Assembly: GCF_029761935.1 (NCBI RefSeq)
Contig: NZ_CP121699.1
Span: 310,001 to 374,000, forward strand
Origin: Microbacterium testaceum
GTDB taxonomy: Bacteria; Actinomycetota; Actinomycetes; Actinomycetales; Microbacteriaceae
Direction of reading: 5' to 3'
DNA: 64,000 bases
Part shown: in pieces, positions 54,286 through 63,230 of the stretch
Layout of the letters: every line of letters starts with the position of its first letter
Numbering within the stretch: position 1 is the first letter of the stretch
Notes under the pieces: model-generated
Told to the model about the DNA's origin: nothing
What the model saw: the letters and a program-made list of their open reading frames with translations, nothing else
Database searches by the model: none
Position numbers and translations under genes: made by a program

Positions 54286-55193
54286 GCGATCTCCTTGGTC
54301 TTGTACTCGACGGAGTCGTCGGTCAGGGCGAGATAGGCGTCCTCGAGGGAGCCGACGCGCGGGCTGAGTTCGTAGAGGGGGATGCCGCGGGCGGCGGCGA
54401 TGTCGCCGACCGTTTCGGCCGTGATCCCGGTGATCTGCGCCGCGCCCGGCTCGACGGCCGAGACGGTGGCATCCGGGATCTCGAGGGCGGTGACGAGTTC
54501 GCCGAGGCGGGGGGAGCGCACGAGCAGGGTGGTCGTGGTCCAGGTGCGGACGAGGTCAGGGAGGGCCGCGTCGGCGAGCACGCGTCCGCGCCCCAGCACG
54601 ATCACGTGATCGGCGGTCTGCGACATCTCGCTCATGAGGTGGCTCGACAGCAGGACCGTTCGACCCTCGCCCGCGAGATGGCGCACGAACTGGCGCACCC
54701 AGCGGACGCCCTCGGGATCGAGGCCGTTGACCGGTTCGTCGAGGATCAGCGTGTGCGGGTCGCCGAGCAGGGCGGCCGCGATGCCGAGGCGCTGACCCAT
54801 GCCGAGCGAGAAACCACCCGCGCGCTTGCCGGCCACCGATCCGATGCCGGTGAGCTCGATCACCTCGTCGACGCGGGCGTTCCCGATGCCGTGCGTCGCG
54901 GCCATGGCGCGAAGGTGGTTGCGCGCCGATCGGCCGGTGTGGATGGCTTTCGCGTCGAGCAGGACGCCGACCTCGGTGAGGGGCGAGCGAAGGTGCCGGT
55001 AGTCCTGGCCGCCCACGGTCACGCGGCCGGCGGTCGGGCGGTCGAGGCCGACGATCATGCGCATCGTGGTGGACTTCCCCGCACCGTTGGGTCCGAGGAA
55101 GCCGGTCACCCGCCCAGGGGCCACCGTGAACGAGACGCCGTCGACGGCGGTCTTGTCGCCGTACCGCTTGGTGAGGTTGTCTGCAACGATCAT
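54282..55193 (-). CDS. ABC exporter ATP-binding protein
   Basis: The 303-aa ATPase has Walker A GPNGAGKSTTM, the Q-loop, the signature LGMGQRLGIAAALLGDP (here starting FSLGMGQR in place of LSGGQ), Walker B LILDEPVNGLDPEG and the switch His in SSHLMSEM. A C-terminal extension of about 90 residues is typical of DrrA-like exporters. The ATG follows TAGCGT (55200-55205, minus) by six bases. It forms a two-gene exporter with the permease. Confidence 0.93.
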   Translation of the reverse strand: MIVADNLTKRYGDKTAVDGVSFTVAPGRVTGFLGPNGAGKSTTMRMIVGLDRPTAGRVTVGGQDYRHLRSPLTEVGVLLDAKAIHTGRSARNHLRAMAATHGIGNARVDEVIELTGIGSVAGKRAGGFSLGMGQRLGIAAALLGDPHTLILDEPVNGLDPEGVRWVRQFVRHLAGEGRTVLLSSHLMSEMSQTADHVIVLGRGRVLADAALPDLVRTWTTTTLLVRSPRLGELVTALEIPDATVSAVEPGAAQITGITAETVGDIAAARGIPLYELSPRVGSLEDAYLALTDDSVEYKTKEIA

Positions 55194-55199
55194 GCCTCC

Positions 55200-55205
55200 A
55201 CGCTA
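55200..55205 (-). promoter_or_regulatory. -10 box for the ABC exporter operon
   Basis: TAGCGT on the minus strand ends six bases before the ATG at 55193. Confidence 0.5.
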
Positions 55206-55277
55206 GGGACGGCGCCCCGGTCGCCGCGTCCTCCGTTCGGATGATCGCGAGCGACGGGAGGATGACCCCGCAACGAC

Positions 55278-55309
55278 GGATGCCCCCTCCCGAGGGGGAG
55301 AGGGCATCC
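55278..55309 (-). terminator. pepN terminator
   Basis: GGATGCCC and GGGCATCC pair around an inner CCTCCCGAGG-type hairpin just past the pepN stop. The outer arms hold the GGATGCC/GGCATCC pair. Confidence 0.65.
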
Positions 55310-55323
55310 GACGTTGACGCGGT

Positions 55324-57873
55324 TTACTGGGCGTCGCGCTCCTGGACCGCCAGCGCGCGCTCGACGCCGGCGAGGTTCTCACCGACGAGGCGACGAAGCG
55401 CGGGGGCGGCGTCGGCGTTCTGCGACAGCCACTGACGCGTCGCGTCGCGCAGCGCCTTGTTCGCCAGGGCGGCGGGATACAGGCCCACGATCAGGTACTG
55501 CGCGATCTGGTAGCTGCGCGACTCCCAGATGGGCAGCAGCATCGCGAAGTAAGGCTCGACGAAGTCGGCGAGCACGTCGACCGTCGTCGGGTTCGTGAAG
55601 CCCGAGGCCGTCGACCGAACGATCGTGTTCGGCGCGTCGGCGCGCTCGATGAGCGAGTCCCACGCCTCCTGCTTCGCCGCGTGCGAGGGGAGCGACGCCT
55701 TGGCCATGGCCGCGAACTCCCCGCCCTTCGCCGTGTTGTCCGCGGCGCGCGCCTCGTCGATGTCGGCCGCCGTGACCACGCCCGCGGAGGCGAGCGAGAC
55801 CAGGAGCTGCCACGACAGGTCGGTGTCGATCGCGAGGCCCTCGAGTGTCGTGTCGCCGTCGCGGAGGGCGCGGACCGTCTCGGCGTGGGCCGGGGTGGAG
55901 GCCGCCGAGGCGAACGCCGTCACGAACTGCAGCTGGCTGTCGCTGCCGGCCTCGGCCTTCTGCGCCAGCTCCCACAGGCCGTCGGCCACGCGCTCGCGCG
56001 CCGCGTCACGGGTCGCGGGGGCGACGTACGAGTTCGCGGCGAGCTGCAGCTGGCCCAGCGTCGTGCGCACCGTAGTCGATTCGGTCTCGGAGCCGATGTT
56101 CTGCAGGACGAGGTCGAGGTAATCGGTGGCCGAGGCCTCGGCATCCCGAGTCTGATCCCACGCCGCACCCCACACGAGCGAACGCGCGAGCGGGTCGGAG
56201 ATGTCCTTCAGGTGCGCGATCGCGGTGGCCAGCGAGCGCTCGTCGAGACGGATCTTCGCGTAGGCGAGGTCATCGTCGTTGAGCAGCACGAGGTCGGGAC
56301 GACGGATGCCACGGAGCTCGGCGACCTCGGTACGGTCGCCGTCGACGTCGATCTCGACGCGGTGGACGCGCTCGAGCGAGCCCGACTCGGTCACCGAGTA
56401 GAAGCCCACGCCCAGGCGGTGCGGGCGGATGGTGGGGTAGTCGGCAGGGGCGGTCTGCACGATGGCGAAACGCGTGATCGTGCCGTCCGCTCCCTCTTCG
56501 ATGAGCGGGGTGAGCGTGTTGACACCCGCCGTCTCGAGCCACTTCTTGGCCCAGTCGCCCAGGTCGCGACCGCTGGTGGCCTCGAGCTCGACGAGCAGGT
56601 CGCCGACCTCGGTGTTCGACCACTGGTGCTTCTGGAAGTACGCGGCCACGCCCGCGAAGAACTGCTCGATACCCACCCAGGCGGCGAGCTGCTTCAGCAC
56701 GGAGCCGCCCTTGGCGTAGGTGATGCCGTCGAAGTTCACCTGCACGTCTTCGAGGTCGTTGATCTCGGCGACGACCGGGTGGGTCGAGGGGAGCTGGTCC
56801 TGGCGGTACGCCCAGGTCTTCTCCATCGCGTTGAAGGTCGTCCAGGCGGCCTCCCACTCGGTGGCCTCGGCGGTGGCGATCGTGGAGGCCCACTCGGCGA
56901 ACGACTCGTTCAGCCAGAGGTCGTTCCACCACTTCATGGTGACGAGGTCGCCGAACCACATGTGCGCGAGCTCGTGGAGGATCGTCACGACGCGACGTTC
57001 CTTCACGGCATCCGTCACCTTGCTGCGGAAGACGTAGGTCTCGGTGAAGGTGACCGCACCCGCGTTCTCCATCGCGCCGGCGTTGAACTCAGGGACGAAG
57101 AGCTGGTCGTACTTGGCGAACGGGTAGGGGAAGCCGAACTTCTCCTCGAAGTACGCGAAGCCCTGACGGGTCTTCTCGAACACGTAGTCGGCGTCGAGGT
57201 ACTGCCACAGGCTCTTGCGGGCGAAGACGCCGAGGGGGATGACGCGGCCGTCGGCGCTCGTGAGCTCGCTGTAGGTCGCCTCGTAGGGACCCGCGACGAG
57301 AGCGGTGATGTACGAGGAGATGCGCGGAGTGGCGGGGAAGTCCCAGCGGGCGGTGTCATCAGAGACGGCGACCGGCTCAGGCGTGGGGGAGTTGGAGACG
57401 ACCTTCCAGCGCGCGGGGGCGGTGACCGAGAAGGTGAACGCGGCCTTGAGGTCGGGCTGCTCGAACACGGTGTACATGCGGCGCGAGTCGGGCACCTCGA
57501 ACTGCGAGTAGAGGTAGACCTCTCCGTCGACGGGGTCGACGAAGCGATGCAGACCCTCACCGGTGTTGGTGTATTCGCAGTCGGCCTCGACGACGAGCTC
57601 GTTCTCGGCCGCGAGGTCGTCGAGCGCGATGCGCGAGTCGCCGAAGACGGCGGCGGGGTCGAGCGAGCGGCCGTTGAGGGTGATGGCGTGCACGGTGCGC
57701 GCGATCAGGTCGATGAAGGTCGACGCGCCCTCGGTGGCGGCGAAGGTCACGACGGTGCGCGAGGCGAAGACCTCGTCTCCGCGCGTGAGGTCGAGCTGCA
57801 CGTCGTAGGAGTGCGTGTCGACGATCGCGCGACGCTCCTGCGCTTCGATGCGGGTGAGGTTCTCTCCTGGCAC
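55324..57873 (-). CDS. pepN: Aminopeptidase N (M1 family)
   Basis: PepN removes N-terminal residues from peptides in the cytoplasm. From the GTG at 57873 (GGGAG upstream) the product is 849 aa, the usual length for actinobacterial PepN. It has the substrate motif GAMEN (266-270), the zinc site HELAH (300-304) with the third ligand Glu323 in NESFAEW, and a large helical C-terminal ERAP1-like domain. The open frame continues far upstream on the antisense of the ferrochelatase gene, which is a shadow. It is divergent from the ferrochelatase gene. Confidence 0.96.
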   Translation of the reverse strand: MPGENLTRIEAQERRAIVDTHSYDVQLDLTRGDEVFASRTVVTFAATEGASTFIDLIARTVHAITLNGRSLDPAAVFGDSRIALDDLAAENELVVEADCEYTNTGEGLHRFVDPVDGEVYLYSQFEVPDSRRMYTVFEQPDLKAAFTFSVTAPARWKVVSNSPTPEPVAVSDDTARWDFPATPRISSYITALVAGPYEATYSELTSADGRVIPLGVFARKSLWQYLDADYVFEKTRQGFAYFEEKFGFPYPFAKYDQLFVPEFNAGAMENAGAVTFTETYVFRSKVTDAVKERRVVTILHELAHMWFGDLVTMKWWNDLWLNESFAEWASTIATAEATEWEAAWTTFNAMEKTWAYRQDQLPSTHPVVAEINDLEDVQVNFDGITYAKGGSVLKQLAAWVGIEQFFAGVAAYFQKHQWSNTEVGDLLVELEATSGRDLGDWAKKWLETAGVNTLTPLIEEGADGTITRFAIVQTAPADYPTIRPHRLGVGFYSVTESGSLERVHRVEIDVDGDRTEVAELRGIRRPDLVLLNDDDLAYAKIRLDERSLATAIAHLKDISDPLARSLVWGAAWDQTRDAEASATDYLDLVLQNIGSETESTTVRTTLGQLQLAANSYVAPATRDAARERVADGLWELAQKAEAGSDSQLQFVTAFASAASTPAHAETVRALRDGDTTLEGLAIDTDLSWQLLVSLASAGVVTAADIDEARAADNTAKGGEFAAMAKASLPSHAAKQEAWDSLIERADAPNTIVRSTASGFTNPTTVDVLADFVEPYFAMLLPIWESRSYQIAQYLIVGLYPAALANKALRDATRQWLSQNADAAPALRRLVGENLAGVERALAVQERDAQ

Positions 57874-57950
57874 TGGCGTTCTCCCGGGGATCTGGGTGGT
57901 TTGTCGCAGGTGACGCGGTTGACGTCGGTGACAACCGTATAAGCCTAGTA

Positions 57951-57964
57951 GCGAGATATCTCGC
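57951..57964. promoter_or_regulatory. 14-bp palindrome in the pepN/ferrochelatase intergenic region
   Basis: GCGAGATATCTCGC is a perfect palindrome, AT-rich at the centre in an otherwise GC-rich region. It lies 36 bases before the ferrochelatase start, just after a TTGACG...TATAAG stretch (57919-57943). It may be an operator for one or both genes. Confidence 0.45.
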
Positions 57965-57999
57965 GTCCGCGCCTCGCGCGGGAGTGCGAGGATGTGATC

Positions 58000-59187
58000 G
58001 TGAGCACGACCGACACGGACACCAGCCCTGAGACCGTCCTCTACGCGTCGCCCGCCGCGGCGTCCGGACCCAAGTGGGTCGAGACGCCGGTGGCGTACGA
58101 CGGCATCCTCCTCGCCGGCTTCGGCGGGCCCGAGGGTCAGGACGACGTCATCCCGTTCCTGCGCAACGTGACGCGTGGGCGCGGCATCCCCGATGAGCGA
58201 CTCGAAGAGGTCGCCCACCACTACCGTCACTTCGGCGGCGTCAGCCCGATCAATCAGCACAATCGCGAGCTCAAGGCCGCCCTCGAGGCTGAGATCGCCA
58301 AGCGCGGACTGGGTCTGCCCGTGTACTGGGGCAACCGCAACTGGTCGCCGTACCTCGAAGAGGCCGTCACCGAGGCGGCCGAGGCGGGCGATACGACCCT
58401 CCTCGCGATCGCGACCAGCGCCTACAGCTCGTTCTCGAGCTGCCGTCAGTACCGCGAAGACTACGCCCGTGTGCTCGAGGCGACCGGTCTCGGCGAGACG
58501 GTGACGATCGACAAGGTCCGTCAGTTCTTCGACCACCCGGGCTTCGTGAGCACCTTCGTCCGGGGCGTGACGGATGCCGTCTCGGCCTACGTCGCCGACG
58601 GGATCGCGCCCGAGAAGATCCGCGTGCTCTTCTCCACGCACTCCATTCCGAGCGCCGACGCGGAGCGTTCCGGCCCTCGCGACGTCGAGTTCGGAGAGGG
58701 CGGGGCCTACGAGGCGCAGCACAAGGCCGTCGCCGCCTTCGTCATGGCCGAGGTCGCCGCCGCCGTCGCCGACGTCGAGTGGGAGCTCGTGTACCAGTCG
58801 CGCTCGGGCCCGCCCACGCAGCCCTGGCTCGAGCCCGATGTCAACGACGTGATCGCGGAGCTTCCCGGCCGCGGCGCCGAGGCGGTCGTCATCGTGCCCC
58901 TCGGTTTCGTCAGCGACCACATGGAGGTGCTCTGGGACCTCGACACCGAGGCCATGGAGGCCGCCGAAGAGGCGGGCATCCGTGCGGTGCGGACGCCCAC
59001 GCCGGGCATCGACCCCGCGTACGTCTCGGGTCTGGTCGACCTGGTCGAGGAGCGGCTGAAGGGCACGCCGAAGGCGGAGCGCCCCCACCTGACCGACCTG
59101 GGCCCCTGGTACGACGTGTGCCGCCCGGGGTGCTGCGAGAACATCCGGGCCGGTTTCAAGCCGGTCGCCGCAGGTCTGCGTCCCTGA
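58000..59187 (+). CDS. cpfC: Coproporphyrin ferrochelatase
   Basis: In actinobacteria this enzyme inserts iron into coproporphyrin III. The 395-aa protein has the ferrochelatase core with GGPEGQDDVIPFLRNV, GGVSPINQHNREL, a His in VLFSTHSIP and Glu/His sites near SRSGPPTQPWLEPDV and GFVSDHMEVLWDLD. The C-terminus carries CRPGCCENIRAGFKP, cysteines expected to bind a [2Fe-2S] cluster with one earlier Cys. GAGGA seven bases before the GTG at 58000 favours this start over the GTG at 57994. Also named hemH. Confidence 0.95.
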   Translation: MSTTDTDTSPETVLYASPAAASGPKWVETPVAYDGILLAGFGGPEGQDDVIPFLRNVTRGRGIPDERLEEVAHHYRHFGGVSPINQHNRELKAALEAEIAKRGLGLPVYWGNRNWSPYLEEAVTEAAEAGDTTLLAIATSAYSSFSSCRQYREDYARVLEATGLGETVTIDKVRQFFDHPGFVSTFVRGVTDAVSAYVADGIAPEKIRVLFSTHSIPSADAERSGPRDVEFGEGGAYEAQHKAVAAFVMAEVAAAVADVEWELVYQSRSGPPTQPWLEPDVNDVIAELPGRGAEAVVIVPLGFVSDHMEVLWDLDTEAMEAAEEAGIRAVRTPTPGIDPAYVSGLVDLVEERLKGTPKAERPHLTDLGPWYDVCRPGCCENIRAGFKPVAAGLRP

Positions 59188-59264
59188 CGACCCCGTACGC
59201 CGCCCGTTCCTCACCGGGAGCGGGCGGCGTCGTCATGTCCGCCCTCGATGTCGGACCCGCTCAA

Positions 59265-59270
59265 TAGACT
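59265..59270 (+). promoter_or_regulatory. -10 box for leaderless rpiB
   Basis: TAGACT ends six bases before the ATG at 59277. Confidence 0.55.
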
Positions 59271-59276
59271 TGCCGC

Positions 59277-59819
59277 ATGCGCATCCACATCGGCACCGAT
59301 CACGCCGGTCTCGAGTTCTCCACCCAGATCCAGCACCACCTCGCCGCTCAGGGGCACGAGGTCGTCGACCACGGCCCGGTCGAGTACGACGCCCTCGACG
59401 ACTACCCGGCCTTCTGCATCCGCGCAGCGCAAGCCGTCGTCCGCGATCAGGCCGCGGGCGTCGAGGCCCTCGGTGTCGTGTTCGGCGGCTCGGGCAACGG
59501 CGAGCAGATCGCCGCGAACAAGGTGCTCGGCGTGCGCGCGGCGCTCGTGTGGAACATCTCCACGGCCGAGCTCGCCCGTGAGCACAACGACGCCAACGTC
59601 ATCTCCATCGGTGCGCGACAGCACACCTTCGACGAGGCCGCGTCGTTCATCGACCGCTTCATCGCGACGCCCTTCTCGGGTGAGGAGCGCCACGCTCGCC
59701 GCATCGGGCAGCTCGCCGCCTTCGAGCAGGACGGGGTGCTGCTGCCCGACCCGCGCGCCGGCGAGAAGCAGAACACCATGACCGACGCGAGCGACTCGTT
59801 CGACCCCGAGGCAGGCTGA
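59277..59819 (+). CDS. rpiB: Ribose-5-phosphate isomerase B
   Basis: RpiB interconverts ribose-5-phosphate and ribulose-5-phosphate. The 180-aa protein has TDHAGLEFS and GGSGNGEQIAANK. As in the Mycobacterium enzyme the catalytic Cys of the E. coli type is absent and Glu76 is the probable base. The C-terminus extends about 25 residues beyond the core. The stop overlaps the start of the next gene by one base. Confidence 0.95.
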   Translation: MRIHIGTDHAGLEFSTQIQHHLAAQGHEVVDHGPVEYDALDDYPAFCIRAAQAVVRDQAAGVEALGVVFGGSGNGEQIAANKVLGVRAALVWNISTAELAREHNDANVISIGARQHTFDEAASFIDRFIATPFSGEERHARRIGQLAAFEQDGVLLPDPRAGEKQNTMTDASDSFDPEAG

Positions 59820-60811
59820 TGCCCGAGGGGCATTCCGTCCACCGCATCGCGCGGCAGTTCGACCGCAACATCGTGGGACGCACGGTCTCGGCATCCAGTC
59901 CCCAGGGGCGTTTCGTCGAAGGTGCCTCGGTCATCGACGGCCGCGAGGCGCTCGAGGTGCGGGCCGTGGCGAAGCAGATGTTCCTCCGCTTCGACGGAGA
60001 CGTGTGGCTGCGCGTGCACCTCGGCATGTACGGCGCCTGGGACTTCTCGGGCGAGGTGGTCGTCGATGCGACCATCGCCTCGGCCAACGGCCGCATGGGC
60101 CAGACGAATCAGCGCGGCACGGTCGTCGACGACGAGCCGATCCTGGATACAGCGGGCGAGAACTCCCTGACCTCGATCGGCGCACCACGTCGCACGCGCG
60201 TGCGCATGTCGGAGCAGACGACGGGGCTCGAGGAGCAGAACGAGTGGCCGCCGCCGGTGGTCGGTCAGGTGCGCTTGCGCCTGCTCACCGATAACACGTG
60301 CGCCGACCTGCGCGGACCGACAGCCTGCGTGCTGCAGACACCCGACGAGGTGCAGGCGACCATCGCGAAGCTCGGGCCCGACCCCCTCGTCGACGACCTC
60401 GCAGAGGGCGAGGAGCGCTTCACCGCCACGGTGCGCAAGAAGCCCACGCCCATCGGTCTGCTGCTGATGGACCAGGCCGTCGTGAGCGGCATCGGCAACG
60501 TGTACCGCGCCGAGCTGCTGTTCCGCGCGCGGCAGAACCCCCACACGCCGGGTCGCGACGTACCCGAAGAGGTCGTGCGGGGCATCTGGCGCGATTGGGC
60601 GACGTTGCTGCCGATCGGTGTCGAGACCGGTCAGATGATGACGATGGACGGGCTCGACCCCGCCGCCTATCGCCGCGCGATGGCGCGCCGCGCCGACCGG
60701 CACTGGGTCTACCACCGCGAAGGACTGCCCTGCCGCGTGTGCGGAACCGCGATCGTCATGGAAGAAGCCGCCGGGCGCAAGCTGTACTGGTGCCCGAAGT
60801 GCCAGGCGTGA
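59819..60811 (+). CDS. Fpg/Nei-family DNA glycosylase
   Basis: The 330-aa protein removes damaged bases and cuts the abasic site. It starts MPEGHSVHRIARQF, with Pro2 as the nucleophile and Glu3, as in Nei. The helix-two-turn-helix is in DQAVVSGIGNVYRAELLFRA, and the zinc finger ends with CRVCGT and CPKC. MPEGHS and the insert around residues 100-140 point to the actinobacterial Nei2 group rather than MutM. It is translated with rpiB. Confidence 0.93.
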   Translation: MPEGHSVHRIARQFDRNIVGRTVSASSPQGRFVEGASVIDGREALEVRAVAKQMFLRFDGDVWLRVHLGMYGAWDFSGEVVVDATIASANGRMGQTNQRGTVVDDEPILDTAGENSLTSIGAPRRTRVRMSEQTTGLEEQNEWPPPVVGQVRLRLLTDNTCADLRGPTACVLQTPDEVQATIAKLGPDPLVDDLAEGEERFTATVRKKPTPIGLLLMDQAVVSGIGNVYRAELLFRARQNPHTPGRDVPEEVVRGIWRDWATLLPIGVETGQMMTMDGLDPAAYRRAMARRADRHWVYHREGLPCRVCGTAIVMEEAAGRKLYWCPKCQA

Positions 60812-60832
60812 CCGAGCGGATTCCGTCCCCGG

Positions 60833-60917
60833 CGACGGGCTCAGGGACCCACACGTCTCGCCAGACCCTTCGACAGGCTCAGGGACCGGGGCAGGAGGCG
60901 GCTGAGCCTGTTCGAGC
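60833..60917. repeat. REP-like palindromic repeat cluster
   Basis: Two direct copies of a CGACRGGCTCAGGGACC unit (60833 and 60871) and one inverted copy (CTGAGCCTGTTCGAG from 60903) lie between the glycosylase gene and the next gene. The unit CCCTTCGACAGGCTCAGGG occurs again after tsf at 10468. It could fold as a hairpin of about 15 bp. Confidence 0.65.
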
Positions 60918-60934
60918 CGCCCCGCGCCGCGTTC

Positions 60935-60940
60935 TAGGCT
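60935..60940 (+). promoter_or_regulatory. -10 box for the PaiB-like gene
   Basis: TAGGCT ends six bases before the GTG at 60947. Confidence 0.5.
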
Positions 60941-60946
60941 GATTCG

Positions 60947-61573
60947 GTGCGTCAGAATCCGAGCTTCACGATGACCGACGTCGGTGAGATCCGTCGTCTC
61001 ATCGACCTCAACCCCTGGGTCACCCTCGTCAGTCAGACCGACGACGGTCTCGTCGCCTCGCACTACGCGGTCATGCTCGACGACACCCGCGACGACCTCA
61101 CGATCGTGGGCCATGTCGGCAAGCCCGACGACGCGATCCTCGGTCTCGGCGACCGGGAACTGCTCGTCGTCGTCCAGGGCCCCCACGGCTACATCACGCC
61201 GCGGTGGTACGGGGACGTCCCTGCCGTGCCGACGTGGAACTTCGTGTCGGCGCACCTCAGCGGCATCCCGGAACTTCTCTCTCCGGAAGAGAACCTGCGG
61301 GTACTCGAGCGCCTGGTGGAGCGTTTCGAGGGAGATGGTGACGACGCGAGAGGGCTGTACGCGGTGCCCAACGACGCCGCCTTCGTCGAAAGGCTCGAAC
61401 GCGGGACCATGGGGTTCCGCCTCACGCCGACGCGGGTGACGGCGAAGCGCAAGCTCAGCCAGAACCGTCCCGCGGAGGTCGTCGAGACGATCATCGACGG
61501 TCTGACCGCCGAGGGGCGCCACGAGCTCTCCGTCGAGATGCGTCGCGCCGCCGACGCGCGGGTCCGCCCGTGA
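60947..61573 (+). CDS. FMN-binding PaiB-like protein
   Basis: The 208-aa protein has the split-barrel flavin-binding pattern of PaiB: PWVTLVSQTDDGLVASHYAV, a GHVGKPDD turn, then VQGPHGYITPRWYGDVPAVP and TWNFVSAHLSG, and an LSQNRPAEVVETIIDGL end. B. subtilis PaiB is described as a regulator of sporulation and protease genes, but biochemical roles of the family are unclear. Its stop overlaps the amidohydrolase start (GTGA). Confidence 0.9.
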   Translation: MRQNPSFTMTDVGEIRRLIDLNPWVTLVSQTDDGLVASHYAVMLDDTRDDLTIVGHVGKPDDAILGLGDRELLVVVQGPHGYITPRWYGDVPAVPTWNFVSAHLSGIPELLSPEENLRVLERLVERFEGDGDDARGLYAVPNDAAFVERLERGTMGFRLTPTRVTAKRKLSQNRPAEVVETIIDGLTAEGRHELSVEMRRAADARVRP

Positions 61574-63063
61574 TCGGCGAGAACGTCGGGTTTCTCCGCG
61601 CGGTGCGTGTCGCCGGACCCGGACGCGAATTCCTCCCGACGTCCGAGCCCGTCGACATCGTCATCGCCGACGGACGGATCGCCGACATCGCGCCGACCGG
61701 CAACCTGCGGCCCACCGGCGCCGTCCTCGAGGGGGAGGGCGGGTGGCTTCTCCCCGGGCTCTGGGACCACCACGTGCACGTGCTCCAGTGGGCCCTCGCG
61801 GCGGATCGCGTGCCCCTCGGCGAGGTGGCGAGCGCGCGCGACGCCGCCACGATCATGGCGCTCGCCCCCGAGTCCGACGGCCGCCGGGTCGGTTCCGGAT
61901 TCCGCGACGGGCTCTGGTCCGATGTGCCGAGCCTGGAGTTGTTGGATGCCACCACCGGGGGCGTGCCGACGTACCTGATCAACGCCGACGTCCACAGCGT
62001 GTGGATGAACACGGCGGCCTTCCGACGCGAGGACTTCGAGCCCGTGGCATCCGGGATGCTCGTCGAAGAGGACGCGTTCGAGATCTCGCGCCGTGTGAAC
62101 GCCGTCGAGGCCGACGTCGCCGACGCCGCCGTGGAGCGCATGGCCCGCGCGGCCGCGGCTCGCGGGGTCGTGGGTCTCGTCGACCTCGACATGACCTGGA
62201 ACGACGCCCCCTGGCAGCGGCGAGCGGCGCGCGGATTCGACACCCTGCGCATCTCGTACGGCACGTACCCGCAGGACCTGGATCGGGCCATCGCCGAGGG
62301 CCTTCGCACGGGCGACCCCGTGAGGGGATCGTCGAACGGTCTCGTGCGGGTCGGGCCGCTCAAGGCGATCACCGACGGCTCGCTGGGCACCCGCACCGCG
62401 GCGTGCGCCCACCACTATCCGGGCGACACCGGCAACCACGGGTTGCTGACCGTCCCGCCGGAGGAGCTCGTCGACATGATGACGCGGGCCACGGCGGCCG
62501 GACTCGAATGCGCGATCCACGCCATCGGCGACGTGGCGAACGCCCACGCGCTCGACGCGTACGCCCTCACCGGCGCGGTGGGCACCATCGAACACGCGCA
62601 GCTCGTCGCGCACGCCGACATTCCGCGCTTCGCCCGTCTGGGGGTCGCCGCGAGCGTGCAGCCCGAGCACGCGCTCGACGATCGGGACATGACGGATGCC
62701 ATCTGGGCCGAGCAATCCGCGCAACCCTACCCGCTACGGGCCCTGGCCGACAGCGGCGCGAACCTGCGCTTCGGTTCGGACGCGCCCGTCGCGCCCCTCG
62801 ACCCCTGGGCCGCGATGGCGTCGGCCGTGTTCCGCACGCGCGACGGACGCGACGCGTGGCAGCCGCACCAGCGGGTCGACATCGACACGGCGATCGCGGC
62901 CTCGACGGCGGGGGGATCGACCGCACCCGCCGAGATCTCACCGGGTGCCGTCGCCGATCTCGTCATCGTCGGGGCCGACCCGCTGACCGCCGACGAGCGT
63001 GGACTGCGCGCGATGCCCGTCCGTGCGACGCTGCTCGCGGGTCGCGTCACGCACGGCGCCTGA
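61570..63063 (+). CDS. Amidohydrolase family protein (YtcJ-like)
   Basis: The 497-aa protein has the amidohydrolase-3 pattern: LLPGLWDHHVHVLQWAL with the first metal His pair (as in GLxDxHxH), VDLDMTWNDAP, a C-terminal IHAIGDVANAHALDAYAL with another His and FGSDAPVAPLDPW with the catalytic Asp. It is likely a metal-dependent hydrolase of an N-acyl or amide bond; the substrate is unknown. The GTG start overlaps the PaiB-like stop, suggesting coupled expression. Confidence 0.88.
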   Translation: MIGENVGFLRAVRVAGPGREFLPTSEPVDIVIADGRIADIAPTGNLRPTGAVLEGEGGWLLPGLWDHHVHVLQWALAADRVPLGEVASARDAATIMALAPESDGRRVGSGFRDGLWSDVPSLELLDATTGGVPTYLINADVHSVWMNTAAFRREDFEPVASGMLVEEDAFEISRRVNAVEADVADAAVERMARAAAARGVVGLVDLDMTWNDAPWQRRAARGFDTLRISYGTYPQDLDRAIAEGLRTGDPVRGSSNGLVRVGPLKAITDGSLGTRTAACAHHYPGDTGNHGLLTVPPEELVDMMTRATAAGLECAIHAIGDVANAHALDAYALTGAVGTIEHAQLVAHADIPRFARLGVAASVQPEHALDDRDMTDAIWAEQSAQPYPLRALADSGANLRFGSDAPVAPLDPWAAMASAVFRTRDGRDAWQPHQRVDIDTAIAASTAGGSTAPAEISPGAVADLVIVGADPLTADERGLRAMPVRATLLAGRVTHGA

Positions 63064-63081
63064 CGCACGGTCGTTCTTTTC

Positions 63082-63146
63082 CGCGTGAGGGGTCACTTTT
63101 TGTCGCTTGGCGCGTCTCCCGACGACAGGAGGTGACCCCTCACGCG
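63082..63146. repeat. Long interrupted inverted repeat (REPIN-like)
   Basis: Perfect 15-bp arms, CGCGTGAGGGGTCAC and GTGACCCCTCACGCG, flank a 35-base centre. Inside, TGTCG and CGACA pair again. It lies between the amidohydrolase stop and the dps terminator. I see no coding capacity. It resembles intergenic repeats I associate with Microbacteriaceae genomes. Confidence 0.6.
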
Positions 63147-63192
63147 CGCGGCGGAGGGGTGGGGGAGCGGGAGACGTGCCGGAACGACGAAG

Positions 63193-63216
63193 GGGGCGGT
63201 GCCGAAGCACCGTCCC
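63193..63216 (-). terminator. dps terminator
   Basis: On the minus strand GGGACGGTGC-TTCG-GCACCGCCCC forms a 10-bp stem with a stable TTCG loop, shortly after the dps stop at 63231. Confidence 0.75.
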
Positions 63217-63230
63217 ATTCGAGGAAAGTC

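Noticed and set aside
57874-59214. Upstream extension of the pepN reading frame
   Set aside because: It is antisense to the ferrochelatase gene and lacks similarity to M1 peptidases; GTG 57873 has a ribosome binding site.
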